Source: Holacanthus passer
Lineage: Eukaryota; Chordata; Actinopteri; Pomacanthidae
NCBI GenBank assembly: GCA_025331565.1
Contig: JAFREQ010000091.1
Location: 194,001-258,000 of the forward strand
Reading direction: 5' to 3'
DNA length: 64,000 nt
In this document: positions 22,256 through 34,752 of the stretch, piece by piece
How the letters are laid out: each line of letters opens with the position of its first letter
How positions within the stretch are numbered: position 1 is the first letter of the stretch
Program-made: the position numbers and the translations under genes
The notes under the pieces: model-generated
What the model was told of the DNA's origin: nothing
The model's input: only the letters and a program-made list of their open reading frames with translations
Database searches by the model: none

Positions 22256-25200
22256 TTCTCTAAAATCTTAACACCACACACGGAAATAGAAGGTTCTCAG
22301 TCTCTCAGAGTGAATAATGTGGGATGCAATTCAGCTTTCATCAAAAACCAGAAGGAACAAAGCTGAGAAAAAAATAAATAAAACTGTTCTCTGAAGAGCA
22401 CTCACATTTGGAGACACACACAAATACACAGTGGAGACGTGCAAACAAACAAAAACACTGGAAAAACAAAGCAAGGTTGCATTAGATGAATACAAAAGCA
22501 TTAAAGTCTAGAGAAGAAAGTACACAATCAAACACACGCACACGCACTCTCTCTCACACACACATAGTAAATTGGTAGTCACTTCTCAGAAGAAGCTGCT
22601 TGTTTTAATCATCAGTTGCCTGCTGTCACTGTGACATTTATCACACCTACCTGTTGTTGTTGCTGGTGTGCATCTCACACAGTGATTATGGGTGTGGATG
22701 ACATTTTTTTTTTATCAAAAACAGTGATGATGAAAGCTAATGAAAGCTAAGGTAGCTCACTAATTATATGTTACAGAGATCTGATGTAGTTTTCTATCAA
22801 AGCTCCAGCAGTCAGAGCCTGATAGTTAACAAGGTCATGGATTATCACAGGTGTTACAACCCTGTTGTAGCTCACATAGACCCACCTGCTTATAATAATT
22901 AACAGTTGTTTCCCAATGACCACTGAGGGAAAGAAATTAAAAAATAAAAGCCTGCAGCAGAGGTTCCAATCAAAAGTGGTGAACAGTCTAAAGCACAAAC
23001 ACAAGCATGATCCTTGAACACTGTTATAAATATATAAATATATAAATAAATATAGTGCTTAGTAGCACTGGAGGGAGAGTTCACACAGAGCAGACGGAGG
23101 CGATGGAGGCGTATAGAGGCATATTTATTTATGGCACACAACAGAAAGACGCTTCTGTTTTTTAAAACGAAATGGAGCTGCAGAGTTTCCGGCTGTAGCA
23201 GATGATGGAGAGAGTGGAAGGCCAAAGGAAAGATATATGTTTATGTATGGTTTATGTTTATGTTCGCATGGCCAGAGATGGGGAGGGGAAATGTGGTGAG
23301 ACTGTAGGGCTACTCGAGTAGTAAGAGAATAATCAGAGTGAGGTAGAGGTTGCATCATAACCAATGTTGCATTATGCTTGCTTGACAACCATTATGCCTG
23401 CTAATATCTCAACATAGCAAACGAATCGGCTTTTTCTACTGGCCAAAGAGCTGGTCTTTTGAATGTTGCTTCGTATTTATCAGACTGCTGTAAAAGACAG
23501 TCTTTCATTTTCCTCCAGCTCTGTCAGTCCTTCGCCCTGTATCTTAGATTGCTGTGTATTTAACTAGTCAGATTTGCTGAAAGCTGATCACAAGCAGCAG
23601 ATGCCAATTACACAACATGACACGTTCACACCTACAATGTAGACAGGAAGTGAAAAGACAAAATATCTCAGCGGAGCACTTTCTTGTTGCTGGGAACCAT
23701 TAGGTGGATAACCTGCTACCACAGCAGAGGTTGCCATCTCGAACTCCTAATGGGGGTCTGAGTGTGGACCTAAGGGAAGAAATACACAGAATCTGGTGAG
23801 CTATGAACAGCAATACTTCCCTCACTACGATGCCTGTGGGCAGGTCCATCGATGTCGCTGCCAATCTAAATACAGTTTACTGCTAGTTTACCAGTCCCAG
23901 CTACAACAGAGGCACTGTGAACAGGACCTGCTGGACACACTGCCGCAGATCACAGCAATGTGAACACTGTATTTGCTAATGACTGGTGTAAACATATCTT
24001 AAGTAAATTTACAGCGTTGTGATATTCAGCACACGTGCTTGGAATCAGTAAAACCAAAAATACTGTATGGCTATTTTTACTGAGTGCTTCCTCCCGCCCA
24101 TGTGCACCTGTGGAATTTGGATCCTGATTCACTCCCAGTGCTTTTCTATTCAGAGCTGGGCTTCATTGGTGTCAGAGTCATCACGACTTCATCTGGACAC
24201 GGAGCAGAAGTATCTAGTTTCTAGTTCACTCTTGATCCTTTTCTTGAAACTGCCAGAGATACTAATGCTAGTACATCACTACTTTTACTACTGCTCAATA
24301 CGTTTCAGACCCTCAATTAACTTGTTCTAATCTTAATAATTGACTTATTAAATTTGTGGGGCTGAAACAAACACACTCCCTCTGTGGTTATGTGTGACTT
24401 TTGTAAACTGACATATTAATATAGTCTTAAGCAGATTTCAGGATTTAATGCAGTTTTCCTTAATGCAATTTGGTCTAGTGAAGGCAGCATAGATGACAAA
24501 CAAAGTGCTGTCATTTAGAAATGTGCCTTCAGAGAAAGAGAGAGACAGTAATTACCAGTTTCACATTTTACAAAAAACACACACACCCACATACACAGTC
24601 AAAATGGAAATTCCCAATGCATTAAACACATCAGTAATGTGCTTTCATTCTGGTCCACTGATAAAGAGTCTTTTAATGATATCTGACTCTAGTGCAGTAG
24701 GAATGCCAGTATATATTCCAGCATGTCATCTGTAGTGTATTGAGGTCCTGTAGTTGACATCCCAGCCACTAACAGCCACCATACTGACAGGAAAAATTAC
24801 AAAATTACACAAAAAAAGACACTGATCTCAGTCCTGCTCACACATACAGTGGTAGCACTTCAAAGTGTCCAACATTTCCACCATGGCTTGATTGCACTTT
24901 CCCTGCAGAGTTGTCGTGGTAAGCACGCAGCATACTCCAACCTTATAAAATCCAACATGCCGTTCTCTTTTCTGTCCCATAATAGTATCACTACTTGTGT
25001 TTTACTGTATATCATATCACACAGGGACTGAACTGGCTAAATAATCAGAACCTATGGTAAACACAGAGCCATGAATCATTATGTAAATTATGAATCAACA
25101 TTATGTAACAGGTAGTTGTAAAACATGACCAAATCAATTTCTATCCATTTCTTACTGTATTGTCTGTAACAGAAAAAAAATATGTAAATGAGAACAAATA

Positions 25201-26009
25201 TATAGTGAAATTTACTGCATTAATACAAAGTGACGGTAATTACAGAGAGCAGGAGGAGACTTAACAGATGACAATCATTAGAGTATCTGTCTCTGTAGCC
25301 AGACTTGACTGTTTGGGGAGAGGAGCCAGGGAGGGTCCTTTCATTTTTTCAACCTGGATTTATATTTTATTTCAACTTTCCATTGTGAGGTTTAATGTAA
25401 GAAAATGTAACTGAAATGATTGATTTTGTGTGTGCCACATAAAAATGTCACTTTTGAGAAACTGAATAGACGTGGGTCTTTCTAGAGAGTTATTAATGGT
25501 TGAACATTATCTCTCCACAGAGTGCATCATTTTTCTCTCTTCTAGAGAAGCTCCCATTTTTATTTAGTTTTGAGTCTTAACAGAAAGCAGACCTACAGTC
25601 TTATAGTCGCACTTCATCATCTATTCTTCCGCAGTTATCAAATTATTTCCGAGATATGTAACAGCTTTGTTTACGTGCAAACCTGTATGTTTAAAACCAA
25701 ACTGCCTCCTGTGAGGGTCACGCTGACGGTCCATCGAGTAATTTTGGAAAGATCTAAAATCCTGCACTGCTGATTGAGACATCCATCAAAGCTCTGTTTT
25801 ATGATCATGAAGTCATCTGACAAAAAAACGTGCACAATGAGCACCTGTCACAGAAAGATGTCTCCGCTGTGGAAATAGATAAAGTTTAAGCTCTAGTCAA
25901 AGTGAAGTAATTCCCCAGACTTTCCCTACAGGATTGCTCCTGGTAGTGTAGCAGCAGTTACTATTTCCCAGACAAAAGATGAACTATCATCTTTGTCTCT
26001 GATGGTGCC

Positions 26010-26010
<1 letters not shown>
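22256..26010. other. AT-rich spacer
   Basis: No coding exon or firmly identified repeat. A TATAAATA-repeat patch lies at 23026-23055, and a T-run at 22706-22714. The 23.7-24.0 kb stretch is slightly GC-richer but has no ORF or motif I recognise. Confidence 0.45.
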
Positions 26011-26062
<52 letters not shown>

Positions 26063-26080
26063 ACACACGCGCGCGCACAC
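26011..26080. repeat. (AC)n followed by (GC)n, alternating purine-pyrimidine
   Basis: About 57 bp of AC repeats with one AT interruption, then ACGCGCGCGCACAC. Alternating purine-pyrimidine sequence, especially the CG alternation, is the sequence type that can adopt Z-DNA under supercoiling (inference). Confidence 0.95.
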
Positions 26081-26895
26081 AGTTTCCCCAGGAATAATAA
26101 ATGTCAAATATTTCCCTAACCGTTGCATCATATTTCAGGATACAGTATATAAAGCCCATAGTTAGAACATTTAAGACAGCCACCCTGATTTTGACTGAGC
26201 ATTGAACTCAGTAAATCACAGTCTGGAGCCACCACACACTAATCTGTGAAGTGCTGTCAGAGTACAGATGGCACGATCAGATACAGTAACAAACACAACC
26301 ACGTGCTTACTTCACTTGAAGCGGTGTCTCTCTGCCTCCTTCTTCGATTAGCAGCACAGTATTTTTCATGCATTGATGCAAAAGCACATAACCATAATAA
26401 ACCATGATCACGGGGCTTTTTCTGTGCTTTGTCTGTTTTTAGGCTACTTGTTGGTGCAAAGGGTGTACTGAACAATCTCAGAGCAGCGCAATGTGTTTTC
26501 ACATCTAAAGCCACAGCGCTGTAGTGGGTTTATCTGTGCAAAGCTATGTGTAAGCCAAGCACCCCGTACTGACATAATAATGTAACACATGCTATGCTGC
26601 TGCACAAATGCACTGCAATCGCAACAAAGGTGTGACTTTCTCCTGGTAGGTGACACACTTTTACTGCAGATGTATTTATACTGACTACTGAATATATACT
26701 GAAGGAGATGATGTCATCAAACAAAGATTCAATGTACCAGACACAATACAAGAAGTGCCAACACTTCATGGCGTACCTGCCCAAAGCATCCCGGAGACCA
26801 CTGATGTTTAAAATTAAAAGGACTTGTGGTGGATAAATCTGCGAATAACTATTAAACTTGATGACGACTTTCATATTTCCAAACTTGTCTTTAGA

Positions 26896-26919
26896 TTTTT
26901 TTTTTTTTTTTTTTTTTTT
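26896..26919. repeat. Poly-T run
   Basis: A 24-bp homopolymer T run. It could be the tail of a minus-strand retroposed sequence, but no identifiable insert adjoins it. Confidence 0.9.
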
Positions 26920-27640
26920 CAGAAACAGCGCATGGATTTGTTAAATAAGATGTTAGTGTAGTACAATAAGCCAAAAAGCTTTTGGTTTTCAGTAGCAATC
27001 TGTGCCAGTGACATCTTTTTCAGTCAACACAGACGGGGCTGCTCGGAGCAACTAACATTTTTCATGACTGTTGAAGGAACATGCTGACTGAAAGCCCCTG
27101 AAACCTTCTCTCTACTGTTTCTACAACATTAAACATTCATGTCTGAATAAGCAACAATCTCCAGAAGCATATTGTCTTCACCAAAGTGAAAAAAAAGAGT
27201 ACATGTACAGAATAGAAAACTTATAATTATGAGATAAGGCCTCCAATGTCATACCTTTGGTGAAGGCAATGTTTTTCTAGAATAATCTAAGTTAAAGTTT
27301 GGGGGGGTGCACAGACATAGATACACCAATCACCTTGTCCAGCTGAGTATGGCATAGTGAGGATTAAAATAATATGTAACCCATATAACACCATAGACCC
27401 TGAATTTGGACTTGGCTGATGTGAAGTGTCTTTGTTTGTTTGTGCTTCTCTGGCATTTTGGTATTATTAAATACAAAGTTGGATTTATCAGAGCTTTCAT
27501 TTATTTATAAGTTGAAAACTCAAACGTACTATATAATAATACAAATATGACATGAATGTAGCATGAGGGAAGTACTTGGTGATCCCAAAGCTGAACTAAG
27601 GTTTCATTGGTATATGGCTCTGATTGGTAACTGATTCAGA

Positions 27641-27670
27641 AAATAAATAAAATAAATAAATAAATAAAAA
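27641..27670. repeat. (AAAT)n microsatellite
   Basis: Imperfect AAATA/TAAA tetranucleotide run. Confidence 0.9.
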
Positions 27671-27804
27671 TAGGCATTGATTTTTTTGGAACCACTGCAT
27701 TTCTTCTGCTCTTCAAAATGGTGCACAGCTCTACATGACAAAGTCACTGCTGGACCTCAGTAAGCATGTTTGCATGTTCTGTGTGTGTGAGAAAGAGACA
27801 GAGG

Positions 27805-27810
<6 letters not shown>

Positions 27811-27840
<30 letters not shown>
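27811..27840. repeat. (GA)n microsatellite
   Basis: A 30-bp GA run, preceded by GAGGGAGACA imperfect units. Confidence 0.95.
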
Positions 27841-27843
<3 letters not shown>

Positions 27844-28063
27844 ACAAGGGGCCCTAATGTAGAGTGACGTCGGGAGAGGCAGAGTGAAATCCCACCATCA
27901 TACAGAATCCCTAAGGCTTCATTGATTGAAGGGTCTCACACACACACACAGCCACACACACAAAGACAGGCAACCAAATACACACTGATGCACGGACACA
28001 CACAAGAATGACAGGGAGACATTCAAACATGCACGCATGCAGTGAAATCCACTTTTCCTCTGT

Positions 28064-28066
<3 letters not shown>

Positions 28067-28106
<40 letters not shown>

Positions 28107-28112
28107 ACACAC
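28067..28112. repeat. (AC)n microsatellite
   Basis: AC run with one AG interruption. It is one of a pair, with the inverted-sense (TG)n run about 100 bp downstream. Confidence 0.95.
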
Positions 28113-28210
28113 ATTCAGAGTCACGACATGCTGCAGATTATTATTTATCCAGTTTGTATTCCACTGAGGCTGTCAGAAGTGTCAGACTGATTACATGCTG
28201 ACAGACAGTT

Positions 28211-28259
28211 ATGTGTCTGTGTGTGTGTGCGTATGTGTGTGTGTGTGTGTGTCTGTGTG
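28211..28259. repeat. (TG)n microsatellite, imperfect
   Basis: TG run with CG, AT and CT interruptions. Together with the (AC)n at 28067-28112 it makes an inverted arrangement that could in principle form a hairpin. Confidence 0.9.
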
Positions 28260-29977
28260 AGGGCGCCTTTTTATGGTCATATTTCAAGCATTTGGGTGGT
28301 TTCAAGACAGTCAACAGACCATTCATTAACTGGCAGCTCAGAAAAGTGTGTCAAAAGATCATTAAAAGATGACATTATGAAGTGAGAGTCTGAACCTAAA
28401 CAGATTTTTAGATCAAAGGTGAACTGGTTCAAAGGTGCTTTTTGTTTTTATCATGTGAGTAATTTGTTTTTACTGAGGTCTGTAATGATGGCAACTTTTA
28501 GTTAGTTAGCTTTATATTTTAACTATATAGTATATAGTAGTATATCAAAAAAGCAATCTAAGCCTCTGTATTGTTAATGCATTGATCCCAATACATTTTC
28601 AGTTTGCTTCGTAGATATGTGATACTTTGATGGTGTGTTGGATTTACTTCTTGCCTATAAAGGGCTCTGTGCCACACTGACTTGTCTTCAATTTTTAAGT
28701 CTAGCATCTTTTCAGAAGAATATTAGCAATCCTACAACCCCAACAACCTTCATTAATAAAGTGGGGACGCCTTTATGTTGCCTGAGAGACAGAACTCAGG
28801 GCAAAAAAAGATGTCTGCACCTGCTTTGTGCGTGCGATGGTGACTCAGATGAGCGTTTCAACATCATTATTAACTCAAATCTTTGCTCATGTGGACCATG
28901 ACGGCCGGACAGTGAGAATCATATTCAGATAGACTTCAGGAAGAAAATCAACCTAAAATATTAAAAGTGATAAAACTTGAATTTTGAAAAGTCAGGCGGA
29001 CATGACCCCCCCACTCGCAGTGTAAATTATACTCTGGGCTATCTCACAGCACCACATGCACCTTGATGTCACCGTATTCTTAGATGATAATACAACAACA
29101 AGTTTAAAGGCTGTTTTATTACCATCAAAATGAAGTCAGACACCTTCCGTGACCAGCACAGTCACCAGATTTAAGCATCTTTGAAGCCTTCATCATCATC
29201 CGTCACACACCTGTCTTTCATTTCTTGAAGAAAACTCCATCCTTGGCTGCACACATGATGACTGCAGCACAAAAAAAAAACCCTGAAGCACTTCTGAAAC
29301 CAAATGATGGACCTGTTTTCTATTAGCTGCTTAATATTCATACAGTATGGACAGATGTATATGTGCTTACATGAAAGATAACAAAGTATAGGATTTCTCA
29401 GGGAACTCAGGGAACAGCGCCCCCTTCCTTTCCTGTGCTTCTATGATTTACAAGCTTGGTGGAGGGCTATGAAAAGGATAAATACAATTAAAACAATAAC
29501 AGCTTGCTTATCACACAGCTACAAACATGAAGGAAATATACCAAAACACATTATTAAAAATATGAAGTACTGTATTTAAGTACAATTTTATAAGATCATC
29601 TTATAAAATGTGATGCAGTGCTTTAGATTAAACTATCCAACAGTATATAAAGTAGTCAAACACTACAACTGTTTGTGTTTTTATCATGTACTATTACTTT
29701 AACTTTAGAAATGGATCAGAAGACTTCCTCCACCACTTGAAAATGCCAACTGTTTAATTCCCTACTGAATGTATAGCTTCTTTATTTTAATACAACATGG
29801 AACCATTGATTCATCTAACCAGTTTATGAAGTCGTAGAAAACTAGAAACTTCAGTACAGTGTAACACAATGCTTAGGGTTGTTGGGACCACTGGAAGTCC
29901 ACAGATGAGTTGTTCATTGTGTGACGTAAAAGTCCAGATGAGATAAGACATTCAAGTCAGGGTCTGTCTCATGTCTC
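28260..29977. other. AT-rich spacer
   Basis: No exon or known repeat identified. A poly-A patch lies at 29271-29280. Confidence 0.45.
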
Positions 29978-30791
29978 ATGTGGGGGGCAAAGGAGCCCAG
30001 CCCCCACAGTCTTCCTGTTAACAACTAGGTGTTAACTCCAGCCAGGACCTATCTCCAAGCCCCCTCCTCAACTCTCCCTCTTCTCTCCAGCTCTGCCAAG
30101 GAGGCAGCAGCTTCTCCTCTCAGCTCCAACAAGGGAGCAGAAACCAGCTCTCAGTGTGGCCTGCTCACGGCAGTCACACCTAACCAAGAATCAAGGAAAG
30201 AACCTACAAGGAAGGTTCTCCCACCAGCAGCTGCAACACAAACCTGCTGGCTGATTCCAACAAAGGAGCAACACAGCCAGTTAGCACAGAACCGCTAACT
30301 GTAACCAAAGAGCAACCAGCTTCCTCTGACCTGGACAACCAACGACTACAACCTTCTCAGCTCGGATCTTCTTCAACCACAGGATCCCCAACAAGCTTCC
30401 TCTTCTTCAAAGGACTGGGAACAACACTGGGCATAGATCGTTAGACAAGCTAAGCTAAACACGGCTAAGCACAGGATTGTTTGACTTTCATGAACATGTG
30501 GTGATTCAATAACTTGTGATTGAGCTTCACTGTTGTGATGATAGTAGGATTAGTTAGCCAAACTATAAATTGATGTTAGTTGTGCTTCACACCGACACAG
30601 GGTTTGCATGCTAACCTTCTTTACTAACCTGGCACCCTCTATCCTACACACATCACACCTAGACACAGGCTGTAACAAAGAACACTCTCCCTCCCCCTGC
30701 AACAATCCTTGGGGTCGGCCATCTTGTGTGTAGCCTGTCTTTTGTCTAGGCCATGCGGCCTGACACCTTCTGAACCAGCCATCTTGCTGTA

Positions 30792-30792
<1 letters not shown>
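29978..30792. other. C-rich, repeat-like segment of unknown origin
   Basis: The composition differs sharply from the flanks: C/A-rich on the plus strand (for example AGCCCCCTCCTCAACTCTCC). It contains an 89-codon ORF (30029-30298) with no domain I recognise, biased to Ser, Ala and Thr. It ends with two similar phrases, GGCCATCTTG (about 30718) and AGCCATCTTG (about 30777). It may be a retroelement LTR or untranslated leader; no TSD or TG...CA ends could be fixed. Confidence 0.3.

Positions 30793-30840
<48 letters not shown>
30793..30840. repeat. (CA)n microsatellite
   Basis: An uninterrupted 48-bp CA run at the end of the C-rich segment, followed by TATATATAA. Confidence 0.95.
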
Positions 30841-30842
<2 letters not shown>

Positions 30843-31531
30843 TATATATAAGTACATGTTAGACTAGTATGTGTTTGCTTTTGGGGACATTTACATAACT
30901 CTGACTCTTGTAAATTTTCAGTTAAACTAATTTGATGTGATTTATTAAAAAAAACCTTCTTTCTCTGAATACTTCACACATTATTCTGTTTTGTTAGTAG
31001 TGTTTGGTATTGATTTATATGGCTCTGCACAGAGCCACAGCCTTACATGAAAGTCATTATTATCATTACTGACTGCGATTTTAGTTGTTTTAGGTATTTT
31101 GTGCACCGGGTGTTTGTCTCCGAAGTCGTCAGACAGTGAAACCATTAAAATGAAAGGCTTTTTGATGCTTGCAAAAATTAAAAGCGACTGCTAACAACAC
31201 ACAAACACACAGCAGATTGCAGGGTAAACATTTCACATGGGAGTTTGTAATAATGCATGTGTTTTTGTTTTCTCCCTCCTCTCTCCACTCTGCGATTGTC
31301 AGTTTGTATTGCCAAAGCAGTGCAAGAACGGTGCATGTGCAAGAAGCTTTTTCAGAGACTCAAGTATCCATTATGCAGCTAAGACATGAAACGGTCAATT
31401 AAATCAAGTCTTCTGCAAGTATATTCTACCCTTTCTGTACCGTTCTACCACTTTTCTTTCCATCTCGAAGTGTGTTTCTTTGCAGCTTGATCACCCTCCC
31501 TATTAGGCTGCTTATTTTTTGAATGGTGTAA

Positions 31532-31535
31532 GCAC

Positions 31536-31573
<38 letters not shown>
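31532..31573. repeat. (CA)n microsatellite
   Basis: CA run with one CG near its start. Confidence 0.95.
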
Positions 31574-31940
31574 GCTGGAGCAAAGCCAGGTGAATAGAGT
31601 AAGGTTTTGTCAGGTCATGTGCTGCAGGGGTGGATAATAATCGAAACACAGCACCCAAAGTTACATCCAGTTCAGCTGTGTCCTATAAACAAATGCACCT
31701 TTTACTATTGTGTGCACTTGCATAAAAGTTTGTTTATGATTGGTTCCACCCATTTCTCATCCCTCACTTCACTTTATAAATGATCACTGTGCTTTGATAC
31801 AAATTGCATTAATTGATCACAGTAAACAGGAACAACTCAGCACCCAACACAACTTCAGCCATGTTCCGTTTTCTAAAAACAATGAGGTGTGTGTGTTTAA
31901 TTTATGAACGGTGTCATAAATTAAACACAAGACAAATAAG

Positions 31941-32000
31941 ACAAGATAAGATAAACCTTTATTTGTCCCACAGTGGGGAAATTTACAAATGCAGTAAAAC
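31941..32000 (-). mobile_element. LINE 3' tail remnant with (GATAA)n
   Basis: AAGATAAGATAAACC then CTTTATTTGTCCCACAGTGG and GGAAATTTACAAAT. Read on the minus strand this is a 3'-end fragment of a fish LINE (L2/RTE-type; exact family uncertain) with its short tandem tail. No reverse-transcriptase sequence adjoins it. The long plus-strand ORF 31813-32385 runs through this repeat and is not a gene. Confidence 0.7.
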
Positions 32001-33231
32001 AGTGTTGAAATATTCCGGTATTCCACCAAGGTGTATCCTCTGTTCATGTAATCACTGGATGACATCAGTGGAAGAGTTATGCCAGGTGAGGAAGGAAAAC
32101 AGTGAGGTGAAGTTTACGAAGCTCATGTTCACTACTTTACTCTCCATGCCATCATCTAAAAGAGGAATTGTTTTTCTTATGATGAAAGCTCATGACTACT
32201 CTCCACATCTGTTGTCTCTCCCAGACTCTGGATGCCTGCGCATATGCGAAGCTCCTTTTCCCGTGATACTTTATCTGCCATTCTATAGCATTTCTAAATC
32301 TGAGGAGAGAGTAAACACGGTGTGTATCGCTGTGCCTCTGCTCTGCTCACTGACGCACACTGTCAGTGTAGATATCATTAATTGAAACTGTTGGCTGCTG
32401 TTTATTTGTTTGTGCCGCTCTGCGGTTCACTTGCTCGTAACACTGTTTTAGGAAACAGTTCCAGTTCTTTTACTGAGCACAGTGGGTCGCTTTTGATAGC
32501 TGGCACAGTGAGAGTAGCATCAACAAACACAGGATTGGAGATGGATCAGCTATGTACTCATATCAATCAGTTAAATCAGCTAAAAAAGCTTTGAAAAATC
32601 ATTCTGACATTGCAGATTCTGTATTACTTTACTGGTATTACCATAGTTGCATTTCGTGCATTTCACTTTGAAAAATAAATTTATCAGAACAAAGGGAAAA
32701 ATTTGATTGGTTACACAGTAATAGTACAGTAGCTGTACTCTATATGGTAGGGAAGCCATTATTATTTTGATTTTAAGGTCATTGTGTTGTGGGTGAAAAC
32801 ATTTTTGGAGGATTTTTTTTTTTTTGGTAGTGTGATGTTTGAATGTGTAAAATGTGAGACATTAAATAAGTTATTTGTTGTTTTTGAAGCATCTTATCTG
32901 TAGGTTCACTGTTATTCAAAGCCACATTTTGGAGAACTCAACAATCAGTTTGAAAAAAGTTAACCCAGTTTTGAAATATACAAATATCGTTTTTATTTTA
33001 CTTTGATCTGATCTCAAATAACTGTGGAAATATCTCTGTATATTTGAATGTGGGACAGGTGCATCGGAGAGCAGCACAACTTCATTAAAAGTGAAAAAAA
33101 TCCCACACGCTGTCTTACTTACTTTCTTTATGGTGTTTTGGTCTACACCAACTTCATTAAGTGTGTGAACATTCATCACAACAGTCCCTTACATATATGT
33201 GGACGCTCGGTAAATTATCTAATGAGAAGGT

Positions 33232-33300
33232 CAAGATAAGATATTCCTTTAATCGTCCCTCAGTGGGGAAATTCATAGTTAGCGAAAAACAGTTAGTGAA
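33232..33300 (-). mobile_element. LINE 3' tail remnant with (GATAA)n
   Basis: AAGATAAGATATTCC then TTTAATCGTCCCTCAGTGGG and GAAATTCATAG, the same module as at 31941 and 33819 with a few differences. No coding part is left. Confidence 0.7.
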
Positions 33301-33689
33301 TAGAACTCAAACAAACACACACACATTCCAGGTTGTTTGAAATGTCATAAATAAATATAGTAGCAGTAAGCAAGACAGTGTGATTATGTTTTTTTTTCCA
33401 CCTTTCATATGGTCTCATATCTGTTTTTCAGACCTCCTTGTTTTGCTCTTGGAACAAAAGCAACCAAAGAAGCCTCAGTAACTCAGCACTTTGGCCCAGT
33501 TACTGCCCTTTAATTAGCTGCATATATTATAACAGAGCTACTTGCCAAACACTCCTTGTGCTCTGTAGCAGTCAGAAGAAACAAAGCTACTGCAGTTTGG
33601 GGTTTTTTGAGAGATGCAACATTAGTAATTAGCTGCAGTATATCATTAGCACAGGCAATAAGAATACACCTCTTTTACTGTATTTAAAG

Positions 33690-34190
33690 TTGCACTGTAC
33701 AATATTTTCACACATCTAATTGTAATGTGAAAGGGAATCCACAGATAATTATGACAATCTGCAGTTCCCCTCAGCTCTACACTGCTTTTCAGTGTCTTTC
33801 AGCTCATTATCATCATTTAAGATAAGATAAGATAAGATATACCTTTATTATCCCACAGTGGGGAAATTTACAATTTACATTTTGGTTGGGTTTCACCACT
33901 CTCATCAGACACATTCAGCAGCAGCAGCTGTTTTCAGTGAAAAGCTCTAAAAACCCACTGTAGATTATCTGCTCAGCATCCAACAACATACTGACACAGT
34001 TAGAGACAAGCTGGTGAACATTCTGGAGCATGTAGCAGCTGAAGAGACAGATATGTGGTGGAGCTGAGCTAAATAAGAGTGAATACTGGACATTCATCAG
34101 GTGGACCGAAACATGACTCAACTTGAATGTTAATGTTGTTCTGCGTCTGCTGGATTTGTGAGCGACTCTTTGCTGACACATTGACCATAC
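33690..34190 (+). repeat. Interspersed teleost repeat, copy 1 (hosting a LINE tail)
   Basis: It carries AGCAGCAGCTGTTTTCAGTG, CTGCTCAGCATCCAACAACA, GGAGCATGTAGCAGCTGAAG and CATTCATCAGGTGGACCGAA. The same ordered phrases recur, diverged, at 40195-40480, and I remember the layout as a common percomorph repeat of unknown class. The LINE tail at 33819-33877 is inserted within it, so this repeat is older. Confidence 0.6.
33819..33877 (-). mobile_element. Minimal 59-bp LINE-tail insertion with TSD
   Basis: The insert consists only of (AAGAT)n units, ACCTTTATTATCCCACAGTG and GGGAAATTTACAATTTA. It is bounded by CATTT on both sides (33814-33818 and 33878-33882), fitting a 5-bp target duplication. This is an extreme 5'-truncated LINE (or SINE) insertion. 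Confidence 0.75.
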
Positions 34191-34519
34191 AACTAGCTAC
34201 AACATGTATTTCTGTTCTGCTAAATCCATGGCTAACCTTGACAGCTTCTGTTTTGTTTGCTTTTAGAGATGTAGTTATTTTAGCTATAACGTCCACATTC
34301 ACACAGATCACCTTGTTCTGTCAGAGGACGTGTCGACTGCAACCAACGTACACATTCGTCAGTATGAATGCTGTCACATGTACTATGTCTTGACAGTAAT
34401 GGCAGGGTTGCTAAAGAACATAAGCACACAAGTTTCAAACTATTGCGTTAAAGGTACATGTATTCAAAATCAAATCCTTACCATAAAGCAGTTGTACTGG
34501 AAGTGGTATTTCTTGGAGT

Positions 34520-34520
<1 letters not shown>
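34191..34520. other. Spacer
   Basis: No gene or recognised repeat. Overlapping ORFs occur on both strands, none with a motif. Confidence 0.4.

Positions 34521-34550
<30 letters not shown>
34521..34550. repeat. (AC)n microsatellite
   Basis: A 30-bp uninterrupted AC run. Confidence 0.95.
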
Positions 34551-34554
<4 letters not shown>

Positions 34555-34691
34555 TCGTGCATACACACTGTCATGACCACTTCCTTATGCAACCTACCAT
34601 AAACATGACTTTATAAACATTTGCTGTTTTGTTGATTTGGATTCACAATGCATCAGTGCTTACCCTCTTCTTGCACTTTAATACACATGCA

Positions 34692-34692
<1 letters not shown>

Positions 34693-34744
<52 letters not shown>

Positions 34745-34752
34745 ACACACAT
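34693..34752. repeat. (AC)n microsatellite
   Basis: A 60-bp AC run with one AG interruption, the second longest dinucleotide array in the window. Confidence 0.95.

Noticed and set aside
28008..28326. Direct-repeat array resembling CRISPR
   Set aside because: The repeats are (AC)n/(TG)n microsatellites with no unique spacers, in a vertebrate genome.
31813..32385. 190-codon plus-strand ORF
   Set aside because: It runs through a LINE tail in the wrong sense, has no domain I recognise, and has no splice or start context.
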